From: Aureimonas phyllosphaerae
GTDB taxonomy: Bacteria > Pseudomonadota > Alphaproteobacteria > Rhizobiales > Rhizobiaceae
Direction of reading: 5' to 3'
Assembly (NCBI RefSeq): GCF_900113065.1
Contig: NZ_FOOA01000014.1
Span: 1 to 64,000 of the forward strand
Length of the DNA stretch: 64,000 nt
A program made the translations under genes and the position numbers. The first letter of the stretch is position 1. Every line of letters begins with the position of its first letter. Under the pieces are notes generated by a model. That model had not been told where the DNA came from, searched no databases, and was given only the letters and a program-made list of their open reading frames with translations. This document shows, piece by piece, positions 1 through 9,900 of the stretch.

Positions 1-438
1 CGCACCGCCGGCAGCGAAGCCCGTAGCGCTGTCGAAGTTCTCGTAGGAAGTGGGAGCCTTGAGGACGATCGTATCGGCCGCAGCGGTGCCGACCACAACG
101 CCACCGACGATCCTCTTGGCAACGATCGTGCAGAAGTAGTCGGCCTGCGTTGCCACGTAGGAGTTTCCGGTGGCGCCGACGATGTCGGTGGTTGTACCGG
201 TCGAACCGAGCGTACGGCGAGCCCACTGGATGGACCCACCAGGCCCCGGATCAGCACTGTAGGTCTGACCAATCGATCCGTCCTTCGTCCTGGTGACGAA
301 GAAAGCTACCGGCACCACCCCGCCACCCGCGCCAGGGGTGACAATCCCCTTCCCGATGTAGGCCGCCGTCATAGGGCCGTTGTACCGTCCGTTGTCAGAA
401 GCCCGCCGGCCGGCATCGCGGCGCGTGAAGTTCGCCAT
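1..438 (-). CDS. Phage tail-spike-like protein, C-terminus outside window
   Basis: The gene starts at the ATG at 436-438, behind an AGGTGG ribosome site, and stays open to the window edge, so only about 146 residues are seen. They begin MANFTRRDAGRR, pass through a small Gly/Ala-rich stretch (TPGAGGGVV) and reach an ENFDSATGF motif. The same arrangement, LGAGGGV followed by ESFDSTTNW, opens the polysaccharide-deacetylase protein at 51051-52949. This one is therefore probably a virion-associated protein carrying an enzymatic or receptor-binding domain beyond the edge. It is the last visible gene of the late operon. The function is inferred from that resemblance only. Confidence 0.6.
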   Translation of the reverse strand, partial: MANFTRRDAGRRASDNGRYNGPMTAAYIGKGIVTPGAGGGVVPVAFFVTRTKDGSIGQTYSADPGPGGSIQWARRTLGSTGTTTDIVGATGNSYVATQADYFCTIVAKRIVGGVVVGTAAADTIVLKAPTSYENFDSATGFAAGGA

Positions 439-451
439 AGTCCACCTCATG

Positions 452-473
452 AAAAAGGCGCCTCACGGGCGCC
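452..473 (-). terminator. Intrinsic terminator upstream of the leftmost late gene
   Basis: Read on the minus strand, GGCGCC, a 5-base loop and GGCGCC are followed directly by TTTTT. The T-run ends 14 bases before the start codon of the gene at 1-438, so it would stop late-operon transcripts from entering that gene unless antiterminated. Confidence 0.6.
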
Positions 474-513
474 GGGAACGTTGGGATAAGCTGCCGATCA
501 GGAGGATCGGACG

Positions 514-714
514 ATGCAGGAAGAGATCGACGAACTCGGTGAGCGGATCGATGGGCTGCGCCTCGTCATCTCCGTTCTGATCGCCGAAATGCCGAACCGC
601 TACGAAGTCATGGCGAAGCTCCAGAAGGCGGAGGCGCTCGCCCGTCAGCGCAATCTGCCGACAGGCGTGCTGCAAGAACTGGCGGACCTGCGCGAAGCGC
701 TCGACGACATGTGA
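514..714 (+). CDS. Small coiled-coil hypothetical protein (moron-like)
   Basis: A 66-residue protein with an AGGAGG ribosome site 9 bases before its ATG. It is predicted to be almost entirely helical (MQEEIDELGERIDGLRLVI..., ending ADLREALDDM), with no known motif. It lies on the strand opposite to all flanking tail genes and ends 4 bases before the converging gene at 718. That is the usual layout of a phage moron. It is probably real because of the ribosome site and acidic/Leu heptads. The function is unknown. Confidence 0.55.
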   Translation: MQEEIDELGERIDGLRLVISVLIAEMPNRYEVMAKLQKAEALARQRNLPTGVLQELADLREALDDM

Positions 715-717
715 GCG

Positions 718-1068
718 TCAGGCCCACCGGTAGAAGGCGGTCGCCGCGGTCATTGCGAAGCGGCGGGCACGCGACACGCCGTCCGCCTTCAGCGCCTCGT
801 TGAACGCCCCGGCCGCTGTCACGCGGTCAAAGCCTCGGCGCAGCAGCTCGTCGTGGAGCGCTGCCGCCTTCAGGTATCGCGGTTCGTGCGGGTCGAAGAT
901 CCAGCGCAGCGCCCACGGAATCGAGACGTCGAAGACCGTGCCGTCCTCGACATACTCCCAGTGATCGGATCCCTTGTGTCCGAGCTCCCAGCTCGTGCGG
1001 CCGTGCTGGCGATACCGGATGCCATCCAGCCGCTCGAAGACAATCGGCGCGTCGGTGTAGGCGCCCAT
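718..1068 (-). CDS. DUF1353-like phage protein
   Basis: 116 residues. It contains the DUF1353 hallmarks: a hydrophobic FDVSIPWALRWIFDP segment followed by YLKAAALHDELL with the conserved His-Asp-Glu. The family is common among siphovirus genes near tail-fibre and lysis modules and its biochemical role is not established. Its ATG overlaps the stop of the collar-domain gene at 1068-1559, which indicates translational coupling in the late operon. Confidence 0.65.
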   Translation of the reverse strand: MGAYTDAPIVFERLDGIRYRQHGRTSWELGHKGSDHWEYVEDGTVFDVSIPWALRWIFDPHEPRYLKAAALHDELLRRGFDRVTAAGAFNEALKADGVSRARRFAMTAATAFYRWA

Positions 1069-1559
1069 CAGCCGCCTTGGCCGGTGAAGACGAAGAGGGC
1101 AAGCGCCAGGTGCGGCGGGGTCGGAAGATCGATCGCTTTCCCCGCCCCTGTCGCGCCCGTCTGAGCCTCGCCAGCGACGACGGACGTCGTCGGCGGCTTT
1201 GTCACGTCTCCAAGGCCGACGCCCGTCAGGATCGCCTTCTGCGACGCTGTGGCGGCCGTCGCCACCTTGTCGATCGCATGCTTGTGCGCCGGCAGCTGGT
1301 CGGCCGTCAGCGTCAGCGTTGATGAGCCGCTCCGCTCACCGACCTTGAGCTTGCCGCCGGCGCCCATCAGGAGCCGATCGCGAGAGTCCGGCAGCGCCGC
1401 CTCGTCGCCGACGATCTTCAGCTTGGCGAAGAACTGCGGATAGGCCTTCCGGGTGATGGTGCGCCCGTCGAGCAGCAGCCAGCCGTCATGGTCGCCCGTT
1501 TGCAGGCCCGGCTTGCAGTCGCCGGGCTGCGCGATGCGCTTGTATCGCTCGCCCGCCAT
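1068..1559 (-). CDS. Tail-collar-domain fibre protein
   Basis: 163 residues. The segment around residues 20-60 (GWLLLDGRTITRKAYPQFFAKLKIVGDEAALPDSRDRLLMG, given here as landmarks only) has the phage tail-collar signature: a W-LDG motif, a Y-FF motif and the LPD-R-L-GAGG landmark. The rest is Ala/Thr-rich with a mid-region helix. Collar domains form trimeric tips on short tail fibres. It overlaps its downstream neighbour by one base and follows the DUF4376 gene by 3 bases. Confidence 0.65.
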   Translation of the reverse strand: MAGERYKRIAQPGDCKPGLQTGDHDGWLLLDGRTITRKAYPQFFAKLKIVGDEAALPDSRDRLLMGAGGKLKVGERSGSSTLTLTADQLPAHKHAIDKVATAATASQKAILTGVGLGDVTKPPTTSVVAGEAQTGATGAGKAIDLPTPPHLALALFVFTGQGG

Positions 1560-1562
1560 GGC

Positions 1563-2216
1563 TCACCCCCAGAGCGCGTCGGCCGTGACGTCGGCGATTG
1601 CCTCCCCCGCGGCGATGCGATCCTTGATGCTTTTCGCGACGAAGATCAGCCGCTGCTTGTGCAACATGGCTGCGTAGCCCATTGCGATCATCGCGTCGGC
1701 ATCGAGCGGCAGCAGGGAGTTGTCGAGCGTGATCCACGCGAAGACCTCCGCGCCCTTCGTAGCGTCGAGCCGCTTTTGCCAAGAGAGCTCGCCTGTCTCG
1801 GCGCCGAGGAGCTTGGCGTCCTGCGCAGCAGACTTTGCGCCGGCGATGTTCTCGCGGTCCTCCGCGCGGCTCTGGATGACCTTGCCGAGGAACGGGAACC
1901 CCGCCTCGATCCGGCGCACCTTCTCCGCCTCGATCGCGGCGCCGACGTCCTCGGCCGGCTCGTCCTCGAACAAGCTGAGCCAGACCGGACGGCCGTTCCG
2001 GTCGACGATGCGCGAGGACACGACCCGTTTGCCCGCCGGCACCGGATCGCCGTCGCCCACCGGGAATACGCCGAACGCCTCCCGCTCGTCCTCGGACCAC
2101 AGCATGATGGTCTCGAACGAGGCGACGACCTCCTCGCCATCGACGCTCGAGCGAACCGGGCCTCCCGAGACGCTGCGCCATTCGCCGTCGATCTTCTGAG
2201 CCTGTGCCATGGTCAA
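1563..2216 (-). CDS. Tail-fibre-associated protein, DUF4376-like C-terminus
   Basis: 217 residues. Residues ~1-85 hold a beta-rich region with WLSLFEDEPAE. From ~residue 95 the helical part has FLGKVIQSRAEDRENIAGA, a central AWITLDNSLLPLDADAMIAMGYA, and a final helix. This is the pattern of the DUF4376 domain found at the end of tail-fibre-related proteins. It overlaps the stop of the glycine-rich gene by 4 bases (ATGA). Its role in fibre assembly or attachment is inferred from position. Confidence 0.55.
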   Translation of the reverse strand: MTMAQAQKIDGEWRSVSGGPVRSSVDGEEVVASFETIMLWSEDEREAFGVFPVGDGDPVPAGKRVVSSRIVDRNGRPVWLSLFEDEPAEDVGAAIEAEKVRRIEAGFPFLGKVIQSRAEDRENIAGAKSAAQDAKLLGAETGELSWQKRLDATKGAEVFAWITLDNSLLPLDADAMIAMGYAAMLHKQRLIFVAKSIKDRIAAGEAIADVTADALWG

Positions 2217-3394
2217 TCCCTGTAGAACGGCGCGAATTCGTACATGTTGAAGGCACTGTAGTTGTCGCGTCGGAACTCGATCGCATCGCCTTTGAAGGCG
2301 TTGCTCCGAATGGTGTCGCCGCTCGTATTGACCGTTCCCAGCCAGCTACCCCAGACGCCATCCTTGCGGATGCGATAGCTCCAGGTCGTCTGCACGTTGC
2401 TCTGAAAGACGAAGCCGAAGAAGGCGCGTTCGCCTTCCGGGAAGCGGATGCGGACGACCGGAAGCGCAGCCGTCGAGACGAGTGCAGGCGTTCCTGTCTG
2501 CGACCGGTCGCCGTCGTAGAGCGCGGGGATGTTGGATTCCGACGTGCCCGTGTTGCCGCTTGCGTCGGAGAGCGAATAGAGCGCGGTCGCGTTGCCCTGA
2601 TGGCCCTCGGCGCTGTCGACGAGGCTCGACGGAAACGCGCGCCCGCCGTTGTCCTGCCCCTTGCCCCAGACGATGCGAAGTACGCCCTTGCCGCCGCGAC
2701 CATGACGCGCACCGCCGCCGCCGTAGAAACCGCCCTGGTCTGTCGTGCTTCCACCTGTCGAAAGCTGCTGACCGCTCTGTCCGTAGGAACCGCCGATACC
2801 AGGATTGCCTGCCGTTCCGCTTGGTCCGGCCGCCCCGCTTGGCCCCTCACCCCATTTGCCGACACCGCCGCCGCCAGACGAACCGGAACCGGATGCCCCG
2901 CCGGCGCCACCACCGCCGCCGCCTTGACCGGCAGTAGCCGCCACGCTCGTGCTGCCGCCGTTGCCACCCGGCCCGCTGTAACCACCAGCGCCGCCGCCAC
3001 CCTGACCGCCTGCGTTGGTCGGCCCGCCTGTGCCGCCGTTGCCCCCGCCGTCGCCGATACCGCCCGATCCGCCGACGGTCCCAACGCCCGGATTAGCCAG
3101 GAGCAACGTCTGTCCGGCGAATGAGAAGCTGGTGACGCCGCCAGCCGCGCCGACGACGACATCATAGGCCTGCCCCGGCTCGACGCGGACGCGGTTCTTC
3201 CAGCGAAGCTCGCCGCCGCCCCCGCCGCTCTGCGAAGCGAGGTACGCGGCGCCACCGGCCACGGCCAGCAGTGCGACCGTGAAGACGCCCGCCGGACATA
3301 TCCACTGGTACGTGCCGGGCGTCTCGTAGACGATGTGGCCGCCGTCGGCCGTGTTGATCGGGATCGTCCCGAGTAGGTTGGAGAACGGCAGCAT
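2213..3394 (-). CDS. Glycine-rich tail adhesin-like protein
   Basis: 393 residues. A conserved head (MLPFSNLLGTIPINTADGG, then a hydrophobic stretch) leads into ~180 residues dominated by GGxGG runs, roughly residues 75-255. A non-repetitive C-terminal domain ends NMYEFAPFYRD. Polyglycine-rich receptor-binding adhesins (such as the gp38 adhesins of T-even-like phages) have this layout, so host recognition is a reasonable inference. Its start codon overlaps the stop of the upstream gene by one base. An apparent longer reading frame upstream is a shadow of the neighbouring gene. Confidence 0.65.
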   Translation of the reverse strand: MLPFSNLLGTIPINTADGGHIVYETPGTYQWICPAGVFTVALLAVAGGAAYLASQSGGGGGELRWKNRVRVEPGQAYDVVVGAAGGVTSFSFAGQTLLLANPGVGTVGGSGGIGDGGGNGGTGGPTNAGGQGGGGAGGYSGPGGNGGSTSVAATAGQGGGGGGAGGASGSGSSGGGGVGKWGEGPSGAAGPSGTAGNPGIGGSYGQSGQQLSTGGSTTDQGGFYGGGGARHGRGGKGVLRIVWGKGQDNGGRAFPSSLVDSAEGHQGNATALYSLSDASGNTGTSESNIPALYDGDRSQTGTPALVSTAALPVVRIRFPEGERAFFGFVFQSNVQTTWSYRIRKDGVWGSWLGTVNTSGDTIRSNAFKGDAIEFRRDNYSAFNMYEFAPFYRD

Positions 3395-4500
3395 TACTTC
3401 AGGTCCCGCTCGAGCGAGCCCCATTCGACGACGAGCCCGCCGCCACGCTGACGGCAGATGCCCGACAGGCGGTCGACGGCGCTCGGCGCCGTCGAGAGCG
3501 TCGGCACGATGCCGCCAGCGAACTTGTGGTAGGTCGCGTTGAACGAGAGCGTCCGGCCGCCGGTCGCATCCTGCAGGAAGTAGAGGACGATCGGCTCGCC
3601 GTCCTTCATGTTGAGGGGCTGCCCGAGCGTTCCGTTCAGCGACATCACGTAGACCCGGTTGAAGGCCTCGCCGAAGTCCGGGGTAATCGTCGTGCCGGCG
3701 CCCGTGTTGAAGAATTTCATGGCGTCGGCCATGACCTTCGGCGTCAGGTAGACGGCATCGTCCGTCAGCGCGCGCAGATCGGTGCCTGTCGCCTTCGTCA
3801 GCTGGGTGCCCCGCGCCGCGATCTTGATCCAGTTCGCCGCGTTGAAGGTCGCCCCCGACGTGTGCGTCACCGTCGCGACGTAGGTCTCGCCGTCGTAGGT
3901 GACGGTCGACCGCGGCGGCACGGCTGAGTAGGTCACCCCGGTATCCCAAGCGACCGGCGACGCCCAACTGTCAGGCCCGACGATGCCGCGGGCACCCGTG
4001 ACGAGGATGTCCCAGTCGGTGCGCGCCGTCGCCGCGCCGACCGCCTCGACCGAGACCGTCAGCGAGCCGGTCGCCGAATTGTAGGCGGTGGCCTTGCCGA
4101 ACATCCAAGAGGCGATCTGCCCGCGCGACTGGATCAGCAGGTTGGTGCCGATCGTGAAGGCCTTGTTCGTCTGCGTGAAGAAGGTGCGGCTGCCGAGCCC
4201 CGGCGTCACGTTGGAGGTTGACGTCCCCTGGAACCGCTCCGCGCTGGCCGCCGCCTGCGTGGCGCTGCCGGCCGCAGCGTTCGCGCTGGCACTGGCGCTC
4301 GAAGCCTGCGTCGTCGCGGTGTCCGCGAAGCCGACTGCCGCGCGGACGAGCGTCACGAAGTCCCGGAGCGCTCGCACGAAGACGCCGCGGCTGTTGCCGC
4401 CACGCGAGAGGCCGTAGGGGTTGTTGATCTCGTCGAACGGGCTGTCGTTGACGAGATCGAGCCGCCCGGCCGCGTCTTCCTGGTCGGTGGTGAGGCTCAT
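3394..4500 (-). CDS. Phage tail fibre/appendage protein with Ala-rich helical segment
   Basis: 368 residues, start at 4500 (MSLTTDQEDAAGRL) overlapping the stop of the previous gene by 4 bases. Residues ~45-90 form an Ala/Ser-rich predicted coiled coil (ASSASASANAAAGSATQAA). Beta-rich modules follow, including a WDTGVTYSAVPPRSTVTYDGETYVA type segment typical of carbohydrate-binding-like tail-fibre domains. The C-terminal part is beta-rich. It sits between baseplate-like proteins and the adhesin, in line with a fibre shaft. Confidence 0.6.
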   Translation of the reverse strand: MSLTTDQEDAAGRLDLVNDSPFDEINNPYGLSRGGNSRGVFVRALRDFVTLVRAAVGFADTATTQASSASASANAAAGSATQAAASAERFQGTSTSNVTPGLGSRTFFTQTNKAFTIGTNLLIQSRGQIASWMFGKATAYNSATGSLTVSVEAVGAATARTDWDILVTGARGIVGPDSWASPVAWDTGVTYSAVPPRSTVTYDGETYVATVTHTSGATFNAANWIKIAARGTQLTKATGTDLRALTDDAVYLTPKVMADAMKFFNTGAGTTITPDFGEAFNRVYVMSLNGTLGQPLNMKDGEPIVLYFLQDATGGRTLSFNATYHKFAGGIVPTLSTAPSAVDRLSGICRQRGGGLVVEWGSLERDLK

Positions 4501-5387
4501 GGAAGACGTTCCTTCAACTGGAATGCGATGTTCGCCATGCGGGGCGCGGAGCGCTCCCACGCCGGCGGCTGGCGGAGGCGAGCGAGGAAGCTGAGGCGGT
4601 GCAGGTTCACCGATCGGCTGTCGTTGACGACGAAGACCTCGCCATCGATACCGATGCGGCGGGCCATCTCGAGGCCGCGATCCAGCGTCTCCTGTTCGGG
4701 CAGGTAGCCATAGTTCAGCTGGTAGACCCGGAACGGCTCGCGACGATCGAAGCTCTCGGCGCCGGACATGGACTTTTCGGCTGTCGTGTCGGTCTCGATC
4801 CCGAGCGAGCTGCCGAGCAGCGGGTTGCGCGCCGGCTGCCAGCCCGACATGCACAGAAGACGTCCGAGATCGATGAAACCGTCCGGGTTGCTCTCGTCGA
4901 GGATCTGGACGTCGAGCACCGACGCACGAACGTCGTCCGGGAACACCGTCCAGGCGTTCTGTGTCAGGCCCTCAAGGTCCTTGCTGAGCGGCTTGCCGTC
5001 CCAGGAGTTTTCGTCCTCCCATTCCAGCTCCTCGGTGAAGCCGATGCCAGGATAGGCGTCGAAGGTCAGATCGAAGGACAGCTCCGTCCGGGCTGCGTCG
5101 TAGTAGCCGACCAGCCGGATCCGGGCGTTCACGCTGAGGTTGGTGTTGCAGAGGAAGAAGGCGGACAGCTTCGCGAGGCTCGTGAAGGCGATCGTGAAGC
5201 GCGCGTCGTCCGCGTCAGCCGAGGCGGTGCGAGCGATCAGGCCGAGCTCGGGATCCTGCAGGTTGGCGAGCGGGATGACCCATGACCCGCCCGACAGGGT
5301 GGCGCCGGGGATCTGGCCGAATCGACCGGCATAGGCCGGGTCCGACTTATTGTCGTAGAACAGCTTCAGGATGCGGGGATCGTTCAT
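4497..5387 (-). CDS. Distal tail / baseplate hypothetical protein
   Basis: 296 residues beginning MNDPRILKLFYDNKSDPA, with no domain recognised by eye. Its composition is that of a globular beta-rich virion protein (LPGATLSGGSWVIPLANLQDPELG-type strands; C-terminal WERSAPRMANIAFQLKERLP). It overlaps both neighbours by 4 bases between the large tail protein at 5384-6922 and the fibre gene. A baseplate or tail-tip role is inferred from order only. Confidence 0.6.
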   Translation of the reverse strand: MNDPRILKLFYDNKSDPAYAGRFGQIPGATLSGGSWVIPLANLQDPELGLIARTASADADDARFTIAFTSLAKLSAFFLCNTNLSVNARIRLVGYYDAARTELSFDLTFDAYPGIGFTEELEWEDENSWDGKPLSKDLEGLTQNAWTVFPDDVRASVLDVQILDESNPDGFIDLGRLLCMSGWQPARNPLLGSSLGIETDTTAEKSMSGAESFDRREPFRVYQLNYGYLPEQETLDRGLEMARRIGIDGEVFVVNDSRSVNLHRLSFLARLRQPPAWERSAPRMANIAFQLKERLP

Positions 5388-6922
5388 GCCCAGACGTCCA
5401 GCGTGGTGAGGTTGGTGCCGTAGGTCGGAGCGATGCCGAGGACGCGCATCAGGCGACCGTCGTTAAGGCCGTAGCGGTTGACCTGAAGCGTCACGCAGTC
5501 GCCGGGCTCGACGCCGGCGACGGTCGGGCTGGCCTGGACGATCTGAAAGCGGCGGCGCGTTGCGCGGTAGATCGCGAGCAGCCGGTTCGCCTCGGCGCGC
5601 GCGTCGGTCTCCGAAACGAGGCACGTCTCGAACAGCATCTCGATCGCGCGGGGGTGCAGCGCGGCCGTCTCCGAGGCCTCGACCTTGACTTGCCGCCACT
5701 CCTCCTTCGCGAAAGTGCGGAACGCGTCATCGCTCGCGACCTCCTTCAGGTCGCTTTCCGAGAACGTCGTGTAGGCACGGCCGTAGCGGACGGTCAGGCT
5801 CTTCGCCGCCATCCCTTCGCCCGGATCGTTGGTCGGCAGACGCGCGAAGCCCTCGCCCCGATCGATGATCCGATTCCGCGTCAGAGCCGCCGTCGGCGTG
5901 CCGGCCGGCAGTTCCAGGCGCCCGGTCGAGAACTTACCGAAGCGGTCCGGCAGCAGCCAGCCGCCGACCGAGCCAAGGATCGTCGTCGCGGCCGCAAGCA
6001 CCGTCGTCTCGCCCTGCGCGATCCACAGGCCGCACTCGGCCGGGTTCGCTGTGTGAAGCGCGTCGAAGGTCGCAGGGTTCACCGGCGCCAGTGTGCCGAG
6101 CATGCGCCGGGCGATTCTGGCGGCCGAGCGATCGGCGATCGTTGCGCCCTCGGCCGCATCCACCGTCAGCGTGCCGTCGGGGCGCGAGTAGGTGCGCAGA
6201 AGACCGAGCGCAAGGCAGGTCGCGTACTGGCCGCCGACCATGCTCGCGGCCTTCAACGCGGCAAGCGTCGGATAGTCCTGCTTGAACTGCAGCTTCACGC
6301 CGCCGTCGCGCACGTTCTCGATCACGGCCAACGCGTTGCTCGCGACCTGGTAGACGTTGTCGAACTGGTCGACGAGAACGGGCGAGATCGACAACGCCCG
6401 GCCGAACAGCATCGGCTTCTTCACGTCCTTCAGGTCGACGTTGCCTTCGGCGACCATCATCCCGCCGCTGGTCGTGGTGCCGAGGTAAGCGAGCGGCTGG
6501 ATCGCCTCGCGGAGGAGCTCAAGCCGGTCCATCAGCCGCACCTGAACCTCGCGGCCGGTAAAGCTCGCCTGATCCATCGTGCCGATCAGCACCGTCTCGC
6601 GCGAGGCCCACGGGCTGTTCGACCGCTTCACCGACCAGATGCGGATCTCGCGGCCGTCGAGTGCGAGGCGGTCGAAGACGTCGAGGCGGCCGTCGGCGTT
6701 GGTGAGGACTACCTCACCGACGCCCACTTCGCTGGCGCCATAGGTCCGGCCTTCGCCGAACAGGTGACGCTCGTAGTTGCCCGGATCCTTAAGCCGCGAG
6801 CGGAACACCGCATTGGCCGGCGTGTCGGTCGGCTTGGTGACGTAGGGCTTCGATCCGAAGCGCAGCGTCATCGCCTCGCCCGACACCTCGTCGACGGCGT
6901 CGATCTCGACGAGGATGATCAT
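5384..6922 (-). CDS. Large tail-tip / baseplate hub-like protein
   Basis: 512 residues, immediately downstream of the tape measure with a 4-base overlap, the usual slot of distal-tail and hub proteins in siphoviruses. The N-terminus (MIILVEIDAVDEV) leads into a domain containing LIGTMDQASFTGREVQVRLMDRLELLREAIQP. The C-terminal half contains TLQVNRYGLNDGRLMRVLGI, resembling the beta-rich domains of hub proteins of gene-transfer-agent and phage tails. No catalytic motif was recognised. The assignment rests on order and size. Confidence 0.6.
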   Translation of the reverse strand: MIILVEIDAVDEVSGEAMTLRFGSKPYVTKPTDTPANAVFRSRLKDPGNYERHLFGEGRTYGASEVGVGEVVLTNADGRLDVFDRLALDGREIRIWSVKRSNSPWASRETVLIGTMDQASFTGREVQVRLMDRLELLREAIQPLAYLGTTTSGGMMVAEGNVDLKDVKKPMLFGRALSISPVLVDQFDNVYQVASNALAVIENVRDGGVKLQFKQDYPTLAALKAASMVGGQYATCLALGLLRTYSRPDGTLTVDAAEGATIADRSAARIARRMLGTLAPVNPATFDALHTANPAECGLWIAQGETTVLAAATTILGSVGGWLLPDRFGKFSTGRLELPAGTPTAALTRNRIIDRGEGFARLPTNDPGEGMAAKSLTVRYGRAYTTFSESDLKEVASDDAFRTFAKEEWRQVKVEASETAALHPRAIEMLFETCLVSETDARAEANRLLAIYRATRRRFQIVQASPTVAGVEPGDCVTLQVNRYGLNDGRLMRVLGIAPTYGTNLTTLDVWA

Positions 6923-9900
6923 GCGGCCTTCCCTGCCTTGATCGCCGCGCGGCGGGCGGCATAGGCCGACTGCTGCGCGTTGCTCGACAGCCGGTTGGTC
7001 GCCTCGATCGAGCCGCCGAAGCCTTCCGACAGCGTGTCGACGATCCGGTCAAGGCGTGCCGTCACCTCGCGCATGTCACCTCGAGACGCGAACGACCCTT
7101 CGGCGTTCACGTTGGCCGCCTGCCGGCGCAGCATCTCGGTGCGCGGATAGGGATCCGGGACGCCGCGGTTGAGACGCGCCACCATCGAGGCGACGCCCGG
7201 CTTGTTCATCGCCGGGGCGTTGATGACGCCCTCGCCGCCAGCCAAGGCGATTTCGCCGCCGCCGGCATAGCGCGCGAGCACGCTGTCGCGGTCCCAGATG
7301 CCGTTGCCGACGACACCGCCGCCCGCGTAGGCGCCGACGATCCCGCCGAAGCGCATGGCAGCCTTCGGCGCGTAGACGGTGCTCCACTTGGCGATGATCG
7401 CGTTGATGACCGCCTGCTGCGATGGCAGCTGCGTCTTCACCCAGTCGAGGAACTGCCCGCCGCCGAAGTTGCCGGTGTAGTCGATGCCCTGCGACTGCAG
7501 GTCCTTCCAGATCGCCTTGTTCTGGTCGGCCATCGCGCCCCACTGGCGGCTGCCGTTGAGGTTCTTCAGCGATGCGCCGAGGTCGGCGACCGCCTTGGCG
7601 ATGTCGAGGTTCGAGCCGGCGATGTCCTTGAGCCAGGACGCCGAGCGCTCCATGGCCGACAACTGACCGGTCGCCTTGCCCTCGGCCGCCTTCAGCGACG
7701 CGCTGACGCTCTCGAAGATGGCGACGTATTTCGGGCTCGACTTGAAATAGTCCTTCGCCTTTGACAGGAGGTCGCCGGCGGCGCCGGTGAGCCCGTTCAT
7801 GGCCTCCTTATCGCCGGCGTTCGCCTTTGCAAGCGTCTCGTCGTAGATCCGCTGCGCCTCGCGCACCTGATCCGCCTGACTGAGGGTCGAGCTGTCGCTG
7901 ACCTTCAGCTGGTCCTGGTAGGATCGCAGGCCGTCACGGAAGCTGAGGACGGTCTGGTAGACGCTCTGGATCTGCGATCGCGCAGCCTCGTAGGCGGTCG
8001 AGTACGCCTGCTGGGCAGCGCGAGCAGCTTCAGCTTGCGTGCGCGTGGCACCGGTGAAGGCGTGGACGACGCCGGAGAGTTCCGGGAAGGCCTTGATCAG
8101 GTCGTCGAAGGCCGAGCCTACGAGCTCAGAGCCGTCGACGAGATCCTGGCTTGCCAGCTTGAACCAGCGGGACACGATCTCCGGATCGACGCCGAGCAGC
8201 TTGGCGTCGTTCATCGCGGTGTCGCGGGCTTTCAGGAGGTCCTTCGCGTCGTTGAGGTAGCTGAGGCCCGACAGATCGTTGATCTGAGCCTGGAAGCCGT
8301 CCGTGAATGTCTCGCCCATCTTGGCGATCGCCTGCTTCAGCCGGTCGTCGATGTCGGTCGCTGCCGCCTCGGCCGTCCAGCCGAGATCGGTGAGCACCTT
8401 CTGAAGCCCGGCGGCCGTGCCACGGAATCCGTCCAAGCTCTTCTCGACATCGGAAGTGGTCGAGGCGGTGTAGAGCAGCGACAGGGCGTATTCGCCGGCG
8501 GCCGTCTTCGCCTCAGCTATCGCCTTGTTCCGCGTTTCCTCCATGGCCTTGGACGCCTCGGTCCAAGCACCATTCACACCGACGCCGATGTCGTCGGATC
8601 CGAACGCGATCGACACGTCGTCGATCATGTCCTTGATGCGCTGTTTTAGCTCCTTCGTGGCCGCACGGCCCTTTGCAAAGGCGCCCTCGTAACCCTCCCC
8701 GGAGGTCAGATCCTCCATGAGGTCGGGAACGCCCTCGCGGTATTCCTTCTGCATCTCCATGAACCGGGTCCACATCTTGGTCCCGGTCGAAGCGAACTGC
8801 GCCGACGAGTTACCCTGCCCGTACTTCCAAGCGTCGCCCCCGACCTTTCGGAACTCGGCGAACTGCCCCTCTTGAGCAGTGATCCACTGCCGCAACTGGC
8901 CGTTGCCATCCCCGGACAGCGACTTGTCGAACGCCTCGTACTGCGGCCGCAGCTCTTCCCACTTGGCAGCCTTGTCCCGATGTGCCTGCTCGCGCTGCTT
9001 GCGGGCGCCAAGAATGCCACCGAGGATGCCGAGCGCGGCACCGCCGACGACCCCGAGGACGCCGCCTGCCATCGGGCCGATGTTGAGAGCGGTCGAGATT
9101 GCGCCGCCTGCCTGGTAGCCTCCGAGCGCGCCCGTGATGCCGCCAGAGACGGGCGAGCCGGACTGGTAGCCCGCGCCAAAAGCGCCGAGCCCTGCGCCCA
9201 GCACCTGCATGCCCGCCTGCCCGCGGGGACCGAAAAGGCCACCCGTCGCGGAAGACGCTCCACCGGGATCGAAACGGCCGGCGGCATAGCTCTCCGGGCC
9301 CAGCTTGCGTTGGTAGTCCTCCAAGCCCTGGCTCACGCCCTTGGCGACGATCTTCTGATCGTTGGTGTCCGTGCCGCTGTGCTTATCCAGCAGCGAGCTG
9401 AACTTCGACCCGTAGGCACTGACGGAGGTCCCGACGACGTCCTTTGCGCCGAGGTTCCGCATCCCGCCTTCACCGGCGAACCACGCCTGCGAAGCGCCGA
9501 CCAGGCCGTACTTGGCAGCGTAGTTGTCCCCGAAGCGGCTCTTGAACACCGCGTCCTGAATTTCCTTGCTGCCGAGGAACTCGACGTTGGAGACGACACG
9601 GCCGATGGCCTGCTTCGACCACTGCGGGATGTTCGCGCCCATCACCTGATAGGCGCCGTAGGCGCGGTCACCGGTCCGGGTGATGGGTCCCAGCGCACTG
9701 TAGTTTCCCGCGGCCGATCCGCTCTCGATCGTCCGGATCGCCTTGGCCGCCGCATCCAGGCTCGCCGTCGCCTTGGTGAGTGCCGGCACCGAATACTTGT
9801 CGGCATAGGGGTAGGACGGCGATTGGTAGCCGGGGCTCGGGGTCGGAACCGGGATGTTCGAGTTGGAAGGGCGTGACGTCGGAATAGGGACGTTGCCGGT

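Noticed and set aside
1486-3255. 589-residue minus-strand frame spanning the fibre genes
   Set aside because: It is out of frame with the tail-fibre and glycine-rich genes, which have clear domains and coupled starts.
5282-6964. 560-residue plus-strand reading frame opposite the baseplate gene
   Set aside because: High GC makes long antisense frames; composition is Arg/Ala-rich without domains, and the minus-strand gene is coherent and coupled by overlaps.
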